From contig JAPLNL010000067.1 in assembly GCA_026692905.1 (NCBI GenBank), forward strand, positions 1 through 39,716: a DNA stretch of 39,716 nt, read 5' to 3'. The position numbers were made by a program, and so were the translations under genes. Of the stretch, positions 9,749 through 18,337 are shown in pieces. Source of the stretch: Planctomycetota bacterium (lineage in GTDB: Bacteria > Planctomycetota > Planctomycetia > Pirellulales > Pirellulaceae). The first letter of the stretch is position 1. Each line of letters begins with the position of its first letter. A model generated the notes under the pieces. It ran no database searches and had not been told where the DNA came from. It saw only the letters and a program-made list of their open reading frames with translations.

Positions 9749-11023
9749 ATGCGTGTGGATCCGGGTTCTCTAAGACCAAACTTTGAAAACCGGGCCATCA
9801 CTTTTAATAGGCAGCAGTGGGGTTTACTACTGTTGCTGGCAGCAATCAATTTCACACACATTCTTGATTTCGTCATCGTGATGCCTTTGGGCGATCCACT
9901 GCGACAACAGCTCAAGATCAATCCGCAGCAGTTTGGAATGATTGTGTCTGCCTATGGAATCGCCGCCATGGTCACAGGCATATTGAGTTCTACTCTGGTT
10001 GATCTCTATGATCGAAAAACGATTTTGGTGGGCGCCTTTGGTGGCTTTACGGTGGCCACTTTCTATTGCGGAATCGCCCCAAGCTTCTCTCAACTTTTGA
10101 TAGCGAGGTGTCTGACTGGTCTGTTTGGCGGAATGGCCTCGTCCTGTGTCATGGCCGTGATCGGCGACGTCTTTCCTGATGGGCAGCGAGGTCGAGCGAT
10201 CGGAGTGGTCACTTCGTCCTTTGCCGTTGCGTCAACGATTGGGTTGCCGATCGGATTGTGGCTTGCACTTTATTTTGGGAATTGGAATGCCCCGTTCATC
10301 GCAATCGGATTTCTGGCGGTCGGCGTGTGGGGGCTCGTTGTGCTATTCATGCCGTCGATGACTGGTCATAGGACCGGTGTTCGAGTCAATCCGATTCGCC
10401 AGTTTTTGACGGTCGTTCAGAAGTCCAATCATCTTTGGGCATTTGCCTTCATGCTCGCGACGGTTTTCGGGACGTTTCTCATCGTCCCTTACATTGCTCC
10501 CTACATGCAAGCCAATTGCGGGCGGTCCGCCAGCGATCTGCCGATCGTTTATGCCGTCGCTGGTATTTGCACGTTAATATCTCTCAATCTGGTCGGCTGG
10601 GCGACAGATCGCGTTGGTGCAAAGCCGGTTTTTTTCATATGTGCAGGTGGCGCGGTCTTAATGACCCTGGTTATCACCAATTTGCCGCAAGTGTCTCTAC
10701 TGGTCGCAGTCGTATCGACGAGCCTATTTATGGTTCTCGCAAGTGGCAGGATGATTCCGGCGCAAGCCATGATGTTGCGTGCTGCGGAACCAGCGCTTCG
10801 CGGAGCGTTCATGAATCTCAATACATCCGTCTCGCATTTTGCGACAGCAGTTGGTCCGTTGATTACTGGAGCAATCGTTGGCGAGGAGTTCACCGGAGGA
10901 CCGCTTACCGGATTTCCTATCGCAGGCCTCATTGCTGCTGCGTGCGGCTGTTCCGCTTTGGTATTAATGTTCGGTCTTCGACCCGCGATTGCCCCCAACT
11001 CTGCCATCGGGTCGCATGCCTGA
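9749..11023 (+). CDS. Major facilitator superfamily transporter
   Basis: From the ATG at 9749 the product has 424 residues with about twelve hydrophobic helices. The first helix (QQWGLLLLLAAINFTHILDFVIVMPLG) and the loop 2-3 motif STLVDLYDRKTILVGAF, matching the MFS motif A pattern G-x-x-x-D-x-x-x-R-K, identify the family. It resembles the drug:H+ antiporter/arabinose-efflux subgroup (SFAVASTIGLPIGLWLAL, motif C-like), so export of a small molecule is plausible, but the substrate is unknown. The frame is open further upstream to TTG 9695, but those residues are basic and non-conserved in style. A stable hairpin lies 45 bp after the stop. Confidence 0.87.
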   Translation: MRVDPGSLRPNFENRAITFNRQQWGLLLLLAAINFTHILDFVIVMPLGDPLRQQLKINPQQFGMIVSAYGIAAMVTGILSSTLVDLYDRKTILVGAFGGFTVATFYCGIAPSFSQLLIARCLTGLFGGMASSCVMAVIGDVFPDGQRGRAIGVVTSSFAVASTIGLPIGLWLALYFGNWNAPFIAIGFLAVGVWGLVVLFMPSMTGHRTGVRVNPIRQFLTVVQKSNHLWAFAFMLATVFGTFLIVPYIAPYMQANCGRSASDLPIVYAVAGICTLISLNLVGWATDRVGAKPVFFICAGGAVLMTLVITNLPQVSLLVAVVSTSLFMVLASGRMIPAQAMMLRAAEPALRGAFMNLNTSVSHFATAVGPLITGAIVGEEFTGGPLTGFPIAGLIAAACGCSALVLMFGLRPAIAPNSAIGSHA

Positions 11024-11068
11024 GCCTAGTGGTTGTTTTCATTGGCCGAAAAAAACGAAAGAGGAGTG

Positions 11069-11094
11069 TAGAACGATTGTCCTCAATCGTTCTA
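11069..11094 (+). repeat. Family F hairpin repeat after the MFS gene (terminator-like)
   Basis: An 11-bp perfect stem (TAGAACGATTG/CAATCGTTCTA) encloses the loop TCCT, 45 bp beyond the MFS stop. Two further copies of the same hairpin, with paired base changes in the stem, lie at 33633-33700 just after a methyltransferase gene. No run of T follows, so intrinsic termination is uncertain. Confidence 0.7.
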
Positions 11095-11158
11095 GGCAAA
11101 CAAAATTTGCTTGTCAAAGCAGTTTATAACTTACGGGAGAGCGCTGCCGCGTGTAAGC

Positions 11159-11256
11159 ATGTTTCCAACAAGTTTACCGAAGCAATTCATTGCTCGGGAG
11201 GGTGAGGCTCCTGCCGAACCTTTGCACCGTTGGCTCGGCAGGAGCCTCGCCCTCCC
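11159..11256. repeat. Family A repeat, copy 2
   Basis: This is homologous to 1-90, with the palindrome at 11196-11256 and the leader CATGTTTCCAACAAGTTTACC ahead of it. That leader also appears in reverse complement at about 22131-22151, which shows that the mobile or duplicated unit is longer than the palindrome alone. Confidence 0.85.
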
Positions 11257-11432
11257 TTCAATCGTCTTGTTCGTTTTCTGCCTATTGGTCGTAACTGGGT
11301 TTCGCTGGATGGTAAAGGCCGGGGCCCCAGGCTATTTGAAAAGCATGTTGACGGTTCCTGTAACCAATCTCGGCCAGTCGGGCATGGATCGGATTTAGGA
11401 CTCGATAACGCATGAGGGAAATTGGGAGGGCT
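11257..11432. other. Remainder of the 11024-11432 non-coding stretch
   Basis: I find no gene, RNA or repeat here beyond the family F and A elements listed. It may be residual, unrecognisable 3' sequence of the decayed sialidase gene that reads toward it from the right. Confidence 0.3.
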
Positions 11433-11856
11433 GACCATCCACGAATCATCTGGCAACTGCACCACTTTGGACTCATCACCTGGACTCACCTCCCGACGAC
11501 TTGTCCAACAAAAACGATGGATCGCTGCAGCCACCATCCTCGACGGGATCGAGAATCTCTATTGGCGACCAAGTCTTGCCATTATCCACGCTCCGCCGAA
11601 ATACAATATCTATGGTCCGTTGGAGCTTTAGGTCGGCAGCAGACTTTCGACGGGCATCACATGCCGCAATGAGATCGCCGTTCTTTGCCGTGATGATGGC
11701 AGGGATGCGATACGTGTGAACGCCATCCTTGCCAGATACAAATAGCGACTGACGATCGGACAACTCCATTGGATCGCTTTGAATGACTGCAAAGCAATGA
11801 GTTTGCAGGAGCCATGTTAGGAATACGATACTTGCGATTTGGATTGGTATGGGCAT
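11433..11856 (-). pseudogene. Decayed exo-alpha-sialidase (BNR/Asp-box) gene fragment
   Basis: An intact-looking start at 11856 gives a signal peptide (MPIPIQIASIVFLTWLLQTHCFA), then sialidase landmarks: the catalytic-arginine YRIPAII motif (FRIP/YRIP), DLIAACDAR, and an Asp-box RRSVDNGKTWSP. Reading stops at 11476 after SDPSFLLDKSSGG, about a third of a normal sialidase. Directly after, in another frame (about 11477-11433), comes DESKVVQLPDDSWMV, which resembles a segment that sits roughly 100 residues further on in sialidases. The simplest reading is an internal deletion with a frameshift and loss of the 3' part. A sequencing error cannot explain the missing domain. A short functional protein seems unlikely. 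Confidence 0.75.
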
Positions 11857-11937
11857 TGGTTGTTTTTTCTTGTCATTTGGAGCTTGAGAAATCTTTGCTC
11901 CCAACGAAGGACGCCGTGAGCGCCTGATATTCTAACT

Positions 11938-11966
11938 CCCCTTCTCCTCCTCCGGAGGAGAAGGGG
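11938..11966. repeat. Family E palindrome (13-bp stem)
   Basis: CCCCTTCTCCTCC pairs with GGAGGAGAAGGGG around a 3-base loop, followed by GTTGGGGGATGAGG. The same style of element occurs twice at 25552-25606 and 25698-25740. Confidence 0.8.
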
Positions 11967-12404
11967 TTGGGGGATGAGGAGGTGCGGCCCGAGTGAAATT
12001 TCGGCAACATGTTTCGCTTCTAAGCAAAGCCATCGCAGCAGCTTTAACTGCGGAGCAGTGGCATTTGAAAGCCACGGATGGAATCCGTGGTCTGCGTTGT
12101 ACGCATTGCCTGAGAGTCGCAAAGCGACGGCATTCTCACGGAAGCTACTTGGCCAGATGGTCAACATTTCCTTTGGGCGGGAAAATGATTCACACCCCAT
12201 GCCGCTCCTTCAGAGCTCTGGATCAATCGGTGCGTACGACCTGGGGTTTTGTTCGCGATGCGAACTTTACCCCAGGCTAAAAAATTCCATCGCATTCGCG
12301 ATTCAATCGCAGAAGGTCAGGAAAACCAGAAAGACTTGCGACCAAAGCGCGATCACCTTCGAACGGGCCGGAGAATAATGGCAGGACCTTAACGATCGAC
12401 TGAC
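11967..12404. other. Structured non-coding region with several hairpins
   Basis: No credible gene is present. Perfect or near-perfect hairpins follow one another: CCACGGAT/ATCCGTGG with a GGA loop (12072-12090), a small GCG/CGC stem just after it, and a two-part stem at 12240-12276 (CCTGGGGT/ACCCCAGG with GTTCGC/GCGAAC inside). The reading could be decayed repeat sequence or a structured RNA. The sequence alone does not decide. It lies 3' of ilvD. Confidence 0.45.
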
Positions 12405-14081
12405 CTACTCGTCCGTCACGCAGCCTTCGCTGGCGCTCTTAACATTTTTAATGTACTTGAAGAGTGTTCCACGGGTTGCTTTGAGCGGTGGCGCTTGCCA
12501 TTTGGCTCGGCGGGCGGCCATATCCGCATCCGACACTGCAACGTCCAATCGATTGGTATCCGCGTCCAAGGTGACGATATCATTGTCCATCACAAGAGCC
12601 AGTGGGCCACCTTCTTGCGCTTCGGGAGTTACGTGCCCAACGATGAATCCGTGTGAGCCTCCCGAGAATCGCCCGTCCGTCAACAGAGCGACATCAGAAC
12701 CGAGACCAGCTCCCATGATCGCGGAGGTCGGTGTCAGCATTTCCGGCATCCCGGGTCCACCTTTAGGGCCTTCGTATCGGATGATGATGACGTCCCCTTT
12801 TTGGATTTGCCCTTTTTCCAAAGCTGCGAGCATCAGTTCTTCGCTATCAAAGCAACGAGCAGGACCGGAGAATCGCATTCCCTCTTTGCCAGTGATCTTG
12901 GCAACAGATCCTTCCGGAGCCAAATTCCCAAACAAAATCTGAATGTGACCGGTGGCTTTGATCGGATTGCTCAATGGCTGAACGACCGTTTGTCCTGGCT
13001 TCAAACCGGGGAGGTTAGCGACATTTTCTGCAAGCGTCTTGCCGGTAACAGTCATGCAATCACCTGTCATGAAACCTTCTTCGAGCAAATACTTCATGAC
13101 CGCTGGCGTTCCGCCGACCGAATGCAAGTCTTCTTGAACGAATTTGCCGGAAGGCTTTAGATCGGCAAGGAACGGAACTCGATCGCTAACTTTTTGGAAG
13201 TCGTCCAATCGCAAATCGATTCCGACACTACGAGCCATAGCAATCAAATGCAAGACGGCATTGGTACTGCCTCCTAGGGCGACCACAATGACCATCGCAT
13301 TTTCGAAGGCGGCTCGGGTCATGATATCCCGAGGCTTGAGATCGATTTCCATCAAGTGTCGAATGGCTTTCGCAGCCCGCTTGCACTCGTCGATCTTGGC
13401 TGGATCTTCGGCGGGGATGGATGCTGAGTAAGGCAGCGACATACCTAGCGCTTCGATCGCTGAGGCCATGGTGTTGGCGGTGTACATGCCACCGCAAGCG
13501 CCAGCACCAGGGCAGGATTTGCGAACGATGTTGGCCCGTGTCTCTTCATCGATTTGGCCCGAGATGTATTGGCCGTAACATTGAAATGCCGAAACAATGT
13601 CCAGGGAGTGCCCGTTCCACTTGCCAGCCCGAATCGTACCGCCGTAGACCATGAGCGACGGGCGATTCAAACGCCCCATCGCCATCAAGCACCCTGGCAT
13701 ATTTTTGTCGCAACCAGGAAGCGCAATCAAAGCATCGTACCACTGTGCTCCCATAATCGTTTCCATCGAGTCGGCGATGAGGTCTCGCGACTGGAGCGAA
13801 TAGGACATACCATCGGTCCCCATACTGATTCCGTCGCTGACACCAATGGTGTTGAATCGCATGCCGACCAGATTCTCGGCAACCACCGCTTTTTTGACCT
13901 CTAAGGCCAATTCGAGCAGGTGCATATTGCAGGTATTGCCTTCGTACCAAACACTGCCGATGCCAACTTGCCCTTTGTTCATGTCCTCTGGAGTCATGCC
14001 CGTGCCGTAGAGCATGGCTTGCGATGCCCCTTGGCTTTTGGGTTGGGTAATACGGGAGGAGTACTTATTGAGTTGGGTCAT
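12405..14081 (-). CDS. ilvD: Dihydroxy-acid dehydratase
   Basis: The 558-residue product has the length and motifs of IlvD/Edd family dehydratases. It converts 2,3-dihydroxy-3-methylbutanoate and its methylpentanoate analogue to the 2-keto acids in valine and isoleucine synthesis, in the cytosol. Three cysteines placed as Fe-S cluster ligands are C51 (NTCNMH), C124 (GCDKNMPG) and C196 ([14 protein letters not shown]). The C-terminal [20 protein letters not shown] is the other family signature. These features favour IlvD over phosphogluconate dehydratase, which is longer. No other ilv or leu gene is in the window, so it is a single-gene unit here. The start codon fits the alignment ([13 protein letters not shown]). 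Confidence 0.95.
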   Translation of the reverse strand: MTQLNKYSSRITQPKSQGASQAMLYGTGMTPEDMNKGQVGIGSVWYEGNTCNMHLLELALEVKKAVVAENLVGMRFNTIGVSDGISMGTDGMSYSLQSRDLIADSMETIMGAQWYDALIALPGCDKNMPGCLMAMGRLNRPSLMVYGGTIRAGKWNGHSLDIVSAFQCYGQYISGQIDEETRANIVRKSCPGAGACGGMYTANTMASAIEALGMSLPYSASIPAEDPAKIDECKRAAKAIRHLMEIDLKPRDIMTRAAFENAMVIVVALGGSTNAVLHLIAMARSVGIDLRLDDFQKVSDRVPFLADLKPSGKFVQEDLHSVGGTPAVMKYLLEEGFMTGDCMTVTGKTLAENVANLPGLKPGQTVVQPLSNPIKATGHIQILFGNLAPEGSVAKITGKEGMRFSGPARCFDSEELMLAALEKGQIQKGDVIIIRYEGPKGGPGMPEMLTPTSAIMGAGLGSDVALLTDGRFSGGSHGFIVGHVTPEAQEGGPLALVMDNDIVTLDADTNRLDVAVSDADMAARRAKWQAPPLKATRGTLFKYIKNVKSASEGCVTDE

Positions 14082-14110
14082 GGATTTGATTTCAAAGGGG
14101 TTTCAAAAAA

Positions 14111-14227
14111 TTACCCTCCCAACGGGAGGGTCGGCCAGAGGCCGGGTAGGATGAATTGGATAGTAGAGTTGTCTCTTGCACTTCACCCTCCCCTCGCTAT
14201 GCTCGACCCTCCCGGGGGGAGGGTGAT
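14111..14227. repeat. Two small G/C-rich palindromes upstream of ilvD
   Basis: ACCCTCCC-AAC-GGGAGGGT near 14112-14130 and a similar CCCTCCCGGGGGGAGGG near 14210-14226 lie between ilvD and the preceding Gfo/Idh gene, in the ilvD leader. They could slow or stop transcription coming from the upstream gene. There is no T-run. Confidence 0.55.
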
Positions 14228-14234
14228 AAAAGCG

Positions 14235-14319
14235 GTGCTAACACATGTTACTTGCGGTGCTAACACATGTTACTTGCGTGCTAACACATGTTACTTGCGT
14301 GCTGACTCATGTTACTTGC
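14235..14319. repeat. Family D tandem repeat, four 21-22 bp units containing a stop codon
   Basis: Four copies of GTGCTAACACATGTTACTTGC (the first with one extra G, the last diverged to GTGCTGACTCATGTTACTTGC) run head to tail. The last copy contains the reverse complement of the stop codon of the Gfo/Idh gene (TTA at 14312), so the array looks like repeated duplication of that gene's final bases. Confidence 0.95.
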
Positions 14320-15505
14320 GTGCTCGTGGGTGCTTCATCGAGACCCATGCGCCATTTTGCGAGCTACTCGCAACGCACTGCTCGATAAAATGCATCCCTT
14401 CGACTCCATCGTGAACGTTTGGGTACACCGTATTGACTCGTTCGATAGTCTTTCCTTCGGAGACATCAACCATAGCATCGAATGCGGCAACATAGATATT
14501 AGCAAACGCTTCGAAAAACGCTTCTGGATGTCCGCTGGGCAATCGGCACGCGGCTTTGCCACTGGCGTTCATGAAGCTAGCGTTGGGATCGCGGGTGTAG
14601 AGTTTGTGTGGCTGGCCGTTCTGACGAACGATCATGACGTTTGGCTCTTCTTGTCGCCAGGATAAAGCCCCCTTGGTGCCATCAATTTCGATGGACAAGT
14701 CGTTTTCGCGTCCGTGGCTGATTTGGCTAGCGGTAACTGTTCCGAGACCACCGTTTTGAAAACGCACGATCGCGGTGCCGTAATCGTCTAGTTTTCGGCC
14801 AGGTTCGAAGATCTTGAGATGGCAGCTGATCTCAGCAGGCAATAAGCCGGTCATGAATCGCCCTAGATTGTAAGCGTGAGTCGCGATATCGCCGAAGCAG
14901 CCGGCCACGCCGCTCTGCTTAGGATCCGTTCGCCAAGCGGCTTGCTTTTGATCTTGGTCTTCGAGTCGTGTTCGCAACCAGCCTTGAATGTAGCTCGAGC
15001 GGACCGCTTGAATTTCGCCGAGTTCGCCGCTTTGGATCATTTCGCGAGCTTGGCGAACTAAGGGATACCCTGTGTAGTTGTGAGTCAACGCGAAGACAGT
15101 CTTCGATTTGTCGACCAACTTTGCGAGCTCTTCGGCTTGAGCCAAATCAAACGTCATCGGCTTATCGCAGACTACGTGGAAACCTGCTTCTAAGGCGGCC
15201 TTGGCAACTTCGAAGTGCGTATGGTTCGGGGTCGTTACCGAGACGAAATCAATGCGTTCGCCAACAGGCTTCTTGGCTTCTGCCTCAAACATCGTTTGAT
15301 ACGATGGGTAAGCGCGATCTTGAGAGACATCGTAGTCAGGAGCCGAGGCTTTCGAGCGTTCTGCGCTGCTGCTGAAGGCTCCCGCGACCAACGTTGCACG
15401 GTTGTCCAAGCAGGCAGCGATCGAATGCACGCGACCAATGAACGAGCCCTGTCCTCCACCGACAATCCCCATTTTGAGTTTGCGATTCATTGGTCCGTTG
15501 GTCAT
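14312..15505 (-). CDS. Cytosolic Gfo/Idh/MocA family oxidoreductase
   Basis: The 397-residue product lacks a signal peptide and begins with a Rossmann fold MKLGIV-type segment (LKMGIVGGGQGSFIGRVHSIAA) carrying a clear GGGxG pattern. The motif VVCDKPMTFDLAQAEEL is the family's EKP motif, and GCFGDIATHAYNLGRF contains the conserved catalytic-region histidine. The C-terminal domain is full length. The substrate, probably a sugar or inositol derivative, is unknown. The last residues (HPRARK) and the stop codon fall inside the adjacent 21-22 bp tandem array. The gene lies in the same direction as ilvD, 230 bp upstream of it, but the palindromes between them argue against a simple operon. Confidence 0.88.
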   Translation of the reverse strand: MTNGPMNRKLKMGIVGGGQGSFIGRVHSIAACLDNRATLVAGAFSSSAERSKASAPDYDVSQDRAYPSYQTMFEAEAKKPVGERIDFVSVTTPNHTHFEVAKAALEAGFHVVCDKPMTFDLAQAEELAKLVDKSKTVFALTHNYTGYPLVRQAREMIQSGELGEIQAVRSSYIQGWLRTRLEDQDQKQAAWRTDPKQSGVAGCFGDIATHAYNLGRFMTGLLPAEISCHLKIFEPGRKLDDYGTAIVRFQNGGLGTVTASQISHGRENDLSIEIDGTKGALSWRQEEPNVMIVRQNGQPHKLYTRDPNASFMNASGKAACRLPSGHPEAFFEAFANIYVAAFDAMVDVSEGKTIERVNTVYPNVHDGVEGMHFIEQCVASSSQNGAWVSMKHPRARK

Positions 15506-15807
15506 GCTGATTCTCCAAAATGAGGTGGAATGGTGGAAAGGAGTTTGAAGGTGAATCTTCAGGACTATGTTTTACCAAACTTGCCCGGGTTTTCTAGTTG
15601 GGATGCTGGCCTCCAACGATAGTAAGCATTCGCCGTGTTCCAACAAAATTTTTGGGGATGATTGACACGAACACAAAACACGCAAACAATGCCGTTATTG
15701 AAGGATCAAGTCCAAGCGGCAGGACGCCGCATTTTCTTCTTGTCAGAGTTCGTCCTGCCAAAGTTGATCCTCGCCCAGGATGGTCCTTTCAGTGAGCGAG
15801 ACGTCCG
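15506..15807. other. Divergent intergenic region before the M28 peptidase
   Basis: About 302 bp separate two divergent genes. The only structure I can point to is the long hairpin at 15703-15770, listed separately. No credible small gene is visible. Confidence 0.45.
15703..15770 (+). promoter_or_regulatory. Long two-helix hairpin in the M28 peptidase leader
   Basis: GGATCAA (15703-15709) pairs with TTGATCC (15764-15770). Inside it, GGCAGGACG (15718-15726) pairs with CGTCCTGCC (15751-15759). This gives an outer 7-bp and an inner 9-bp helix with an asymmetric internal loop and a 24-base apical loop, ending 37 bp before the TTG start. It may be a leader RNA structure or another intergenic palindrome. 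Confidence 0.5.
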
Positions 15808-16761
15808 TTGCGCATCAACTCTCTTCAGACTGCCTTAGTTTACAGCGTTATTGCATTCTTCGGCCTAACGCATGTTGCGTTGTCGCAGCCCAACACCAAG
15901 CTTGCACTCGATCCGAAACGCGCGTTTTCTTACTTAAAGAAGATTTGTGACATCGGTCCACGAGTTACCGGCACCGCAGGAATGGAAGAGCAACAGAACT
16001 TGCTCGAACAGCACTTCAAAAAGCTTGGTGCGAAAGTAACTTGGCAGGAATTCAATATTCGCCATCCAGAAATGGGGGGGAACGTCGTCGTCAAGAACTT
16101 GATCGTCACTTGGAACCCTGACGAAACCGAACGAGTTCTTTTATCAACGCACTACGATACGCGGCCATACCCAGATAAGGACTTGAGAAATCCGAAAGGG
16201 ATTTTCATCGGTGCCAACGACGGGGCGAGCGGAACTGCGTTATTCATGGAGATGGGGCATGTTCTGCAGAAAATGCCCATGAAAGTTGGCGTTGACTTGG
16301 TGTTTTTTGATGCGGAAGAGATCGTATTCGATGCGCAACGCGATCCGCTGTTTGTCGGCTCTACCCATTTCGCTCAGGCGTATGTCAACGATCCAACGAC
16401 TCCGCGTTATCGAAGCGGAATACTGATCGACATGATCGCCGACTCGGACCTGCAATTGTTTTATGAACAGAACTCGCTCAAGTATGCGAAACCCTTGGTC
16501 GAGGAAGTTTGGGGGATCGCAAAGGAATTGAAGATCAGTGCCTTTAAACCAAGTGTAGGATACGAAATCACCGATGATCACCTTCCTCTTAACTCAATCG
16601 CGAAAATTCCTGTGATCGATTTGATCGATTTCGACTATACTCGCGGGGCAAAAGGAAAGAGCTTTTGGCATACGACAGGAGACACTCCCGAGCAATGTTC
16701 AGGAACTTCCATGACCAAAATTGGAAGCGTCCTCATCGAGTGGATCAAACGGCAGAAGTGA
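15808..16761 (+). CDS. Exported M28-family zinc peptidase, glutaminyl-cyclase-like
   Basis: The 317-residue product begins at a TTG and has a signal peptide (SLQTALVYSVIAFFGLTHVALSQ). The M28 metal-site residues can be placed: H115 in LSTHYDTRP, D138 in GANDGASGTAL, the EE pair at 170-171 in FFDAEE, D208 in ILIDMIADSD, and H257 in TDDHLPL. The GANDGASGTA and DDHLPL forms, with the small single-domain size, fit the glutaminyl-peptide cyclotransferase-like branch, which makes N-terminal pyroglutamate, rather than a classical aminopeptidase. The sequence cannot separate these activities with certainty. The gene is preceded by a long hairpin and seems to be transcribed alone. Confidence 0.87.
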   Translation: MRINSLQTALVYSVIAFFGLTHVALSQPNTKLALDPKRAFSYLKKICDIGPRVTGTAGMEEQQNLLEQHFKKLGAKVTWQEFNIRHPEMGGNVVVKNLIVTWNPDETERVLLSTHYDTRPYPDKDLRNPKGIFIGANDGASGTALFMEMGHVLQKMPMKVGVDLVFFDAEEIVFDAQRDPLFVGSTHFAQAYVNDPTTPRYRSGILIDMIADSDLQLFYEQNSLKYAKPLVEEVWGIAKELKISAFKPSVGYEITDDHLPLNSIAKIPVIDLIDFDYTRGAKGKSFWHTTGDTPEQCSGTSMTKIGSVLIEWIKRQK

Positions 16762-16841
16762 GTTGTTTATCATGCAGACTGAGCCTAAGGGCGAGCGAAG
16801 CTCCAAACATCATTGCAATGCCGAGCCCCTTTACCACCTAT

Positions 16842-16902
16842 GGGAGAGCGAGGCTCCTGCCGAGCTTTCAACGCCACGGTTCGGCAGGAGCCTCACCCTC
16901 CC
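16842..16902. repeat. Family A repeat, copy 3
   Basis: This palindrome (GGGAGAGCGAGGCTCCTGCC to GGCAGGAGCCTCACCCTCCC) lies 33 bp before the ABC ATPase start, between it and the M28 gene. The loop sequence differs from the other copies while the arms are kept. Confidence 0.85.
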
Positions 16903-16935
16903 ATTAAGTGAATCCGCATCGTTTGAGCGTGGGAA

Positions 16936-18084
16936 ATGAGCTCCGTCTCTAATCAGAAAGCACTGGCGATCGAAATTTGTGATTTCGAAAAGACCTATGG
17001 CAAGACCTCTGTCCTAAATCGTTTGAATCTACAGGTTCAACAATCGGAACTACTGGTCATTCTCGGCGAAAGCGGCAGCGGCAAATCCACGTTGCTGAGG
17101 TTGATCGCTGGCCTTGAAAAACCGCAGTCGGGCAAAATGCGAATCAATGGCGTCGATCAATTTCGCGTCAAACCGCACAAACGCGATGTAGCCATCGTGT
17201 TTCAACATGGAAACGGTTATGGCCATCTGACCGTTCGGCAAAATCTGGACTTGGCCGCTAAATATTCGTCGCAATCCGATCAACTCGATCGCTGGGTCGA
17301 ATGGCTAAAGATTGGACCGACGCTCGGTCAAAAGCTCTCTCAATTGTCAGGTGGACAGGCTCAGCGAGTTGCGATCGCTCGGGCCATGCTGTCAGGCAAG
17401 TCGATCGTTCTCATGGACGAACCTCTTGCTCATTTGAATCAGTTGTTGCGAGAGGAGATTCGGGAGTTGGTCTCGAGCGTGCAACGAGAGACCAAGCGGA
17501 CGATCGTCTATGTGACGCACGATTCGGATGAGGCTTTTTACTTGGCGACACGAGTGGCCGTGTTAAACGCAGGGCAAATCCAGCAGCTTAGCGACCCTCA
17601 ATCCGTTTTTTGCAAACCAAGCTCCAAAGCAGTTGCCAAGCTGCTCGGACAACCGACCTTGGATGTGATCGATCTGCCGACAAAATGGTTCGATGGAGCA
17701 CCGGGCTCGGAATCGGAGGTTTGCGAATGCGGTGTTCGGTCGCACGACTGGAGGATCGAACGCATTCACGTTGCATCCTTCGGTCAGGTTGAGACCAGAA
17801 AAATAGGGACATCATTAGAGGCCGGCAAAGTTCTTCTCAATGGCGTAATTGTCGGCTGTCACTGGTTGGGAAATCGTTGGTTGATAGAGATCGATTGCCC
17901 ACAGCGAGTTCGCATCACTTGTCCAACGCCTGCACCTGAAAGTCTAGAGAGATCGCTGGTTGCTGTTTTGAATGCAGTGCGGTCTGGGGCTGGATCGGAG
18001 TGTTTAGGTTATTTGGATGCCACGATTGAGCGATCGTGTGTGCGAATGTTTGGCGGCGCTCAAAGCCACTCTCGGCAAGAGTGA
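16936..18084 (+). CDS. Orphan ABC transporter ATP-binding protein (MalK/PotA type)
   Basis: The 382-residue product has a complete nucleotide-binding domain: Walker A GESGSGKST (44-52), signature LSGGQ (137-141), Walker B IVLMDE (157-162) and switch histidine H195 (VTHDSDEA). After about residue 235 comes a long C-terminal region in the position of the TOBE/regulatory domain of MalK-type importers for sugars, polyamines or iron. No permease or binding-protein gene is next to it, so it must serve permeases encoded elsewhere, as shared MalK-type ATPases do, or be a remnant of a broken locus. The start ATG is preceded by GTGGGAA. Confidence 0.88.
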   Translation: MSSVSNQKALAIEICDFEKTYGKTSVLNRLNLQVQQSELLVILGESGSGKSTLLRLIAGLEKPQSGKMRINGVDQFRVKPHKRDVAIVFQHGNGYGHLTVRQNLDLAAKYSSQSDQLDRWVEWLKIGPTLGQKLSQLSGGQAQRVAIARAMLSGKSIVLMDEPLAHLNQLLREEIRELVSSVQRETKRTIVYVTHDSDEAFYLATRVAVLNAGQIQQLSDPQSVFCKPSSKAVAKLLGQPTLDVIDLPTKWFDGAPGSESEVCECGVRSHDWRIERIHVASFGQVETRKIGTSLEAGKVLLNGVIVGCHWLGNRWLIEIDCPQRVRITCPTPAPESLERSLVAVLNAVRSGAGSECLGYLDATIERSCVRMFGGAQSHSRQE

Positions 18085-18111
18085 ACCACGGTGGGCTCGC
18101 GACGAACTTTT

Positions 18112-18175
18112 GTAGCGAAACTCGTCAAGAGTTTCGGTCGTTGTAGCAACCGAAAGTCTTGACGACGTTCGCTAC
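18112..18175. repeat. Family B REP-pair element, copy 1
   Basis: The left half-site (AGCGAAACTCGTCAAGAGTT) and the right half-site (CGAAAGTCTTGACGACGTTC) face each other between GTAGC and GCTAC ends. The left half is itself a hairpin (GAAACTC/GAGTTTC around GTCAA). The right half has one change that weakens its own stem. It lies between the ABC ATPase and ald. Confidence 0.88.
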
Positions 18176-18337
18176 CCTTGGACCGGCGAGAGATGCAAAG
18201 ACGGGTTTTTCGGTGGTTAGCAAAACAACCTTCATGGCAAAATCATTGTCGGTTCGGTACACTGCGGACTCTTCGCGGTTGGGCGGAGCCGCTATTTCAC
18301 AATCCACTTTGAATTTTCCCAGTTGGAGCAAGCGTCG

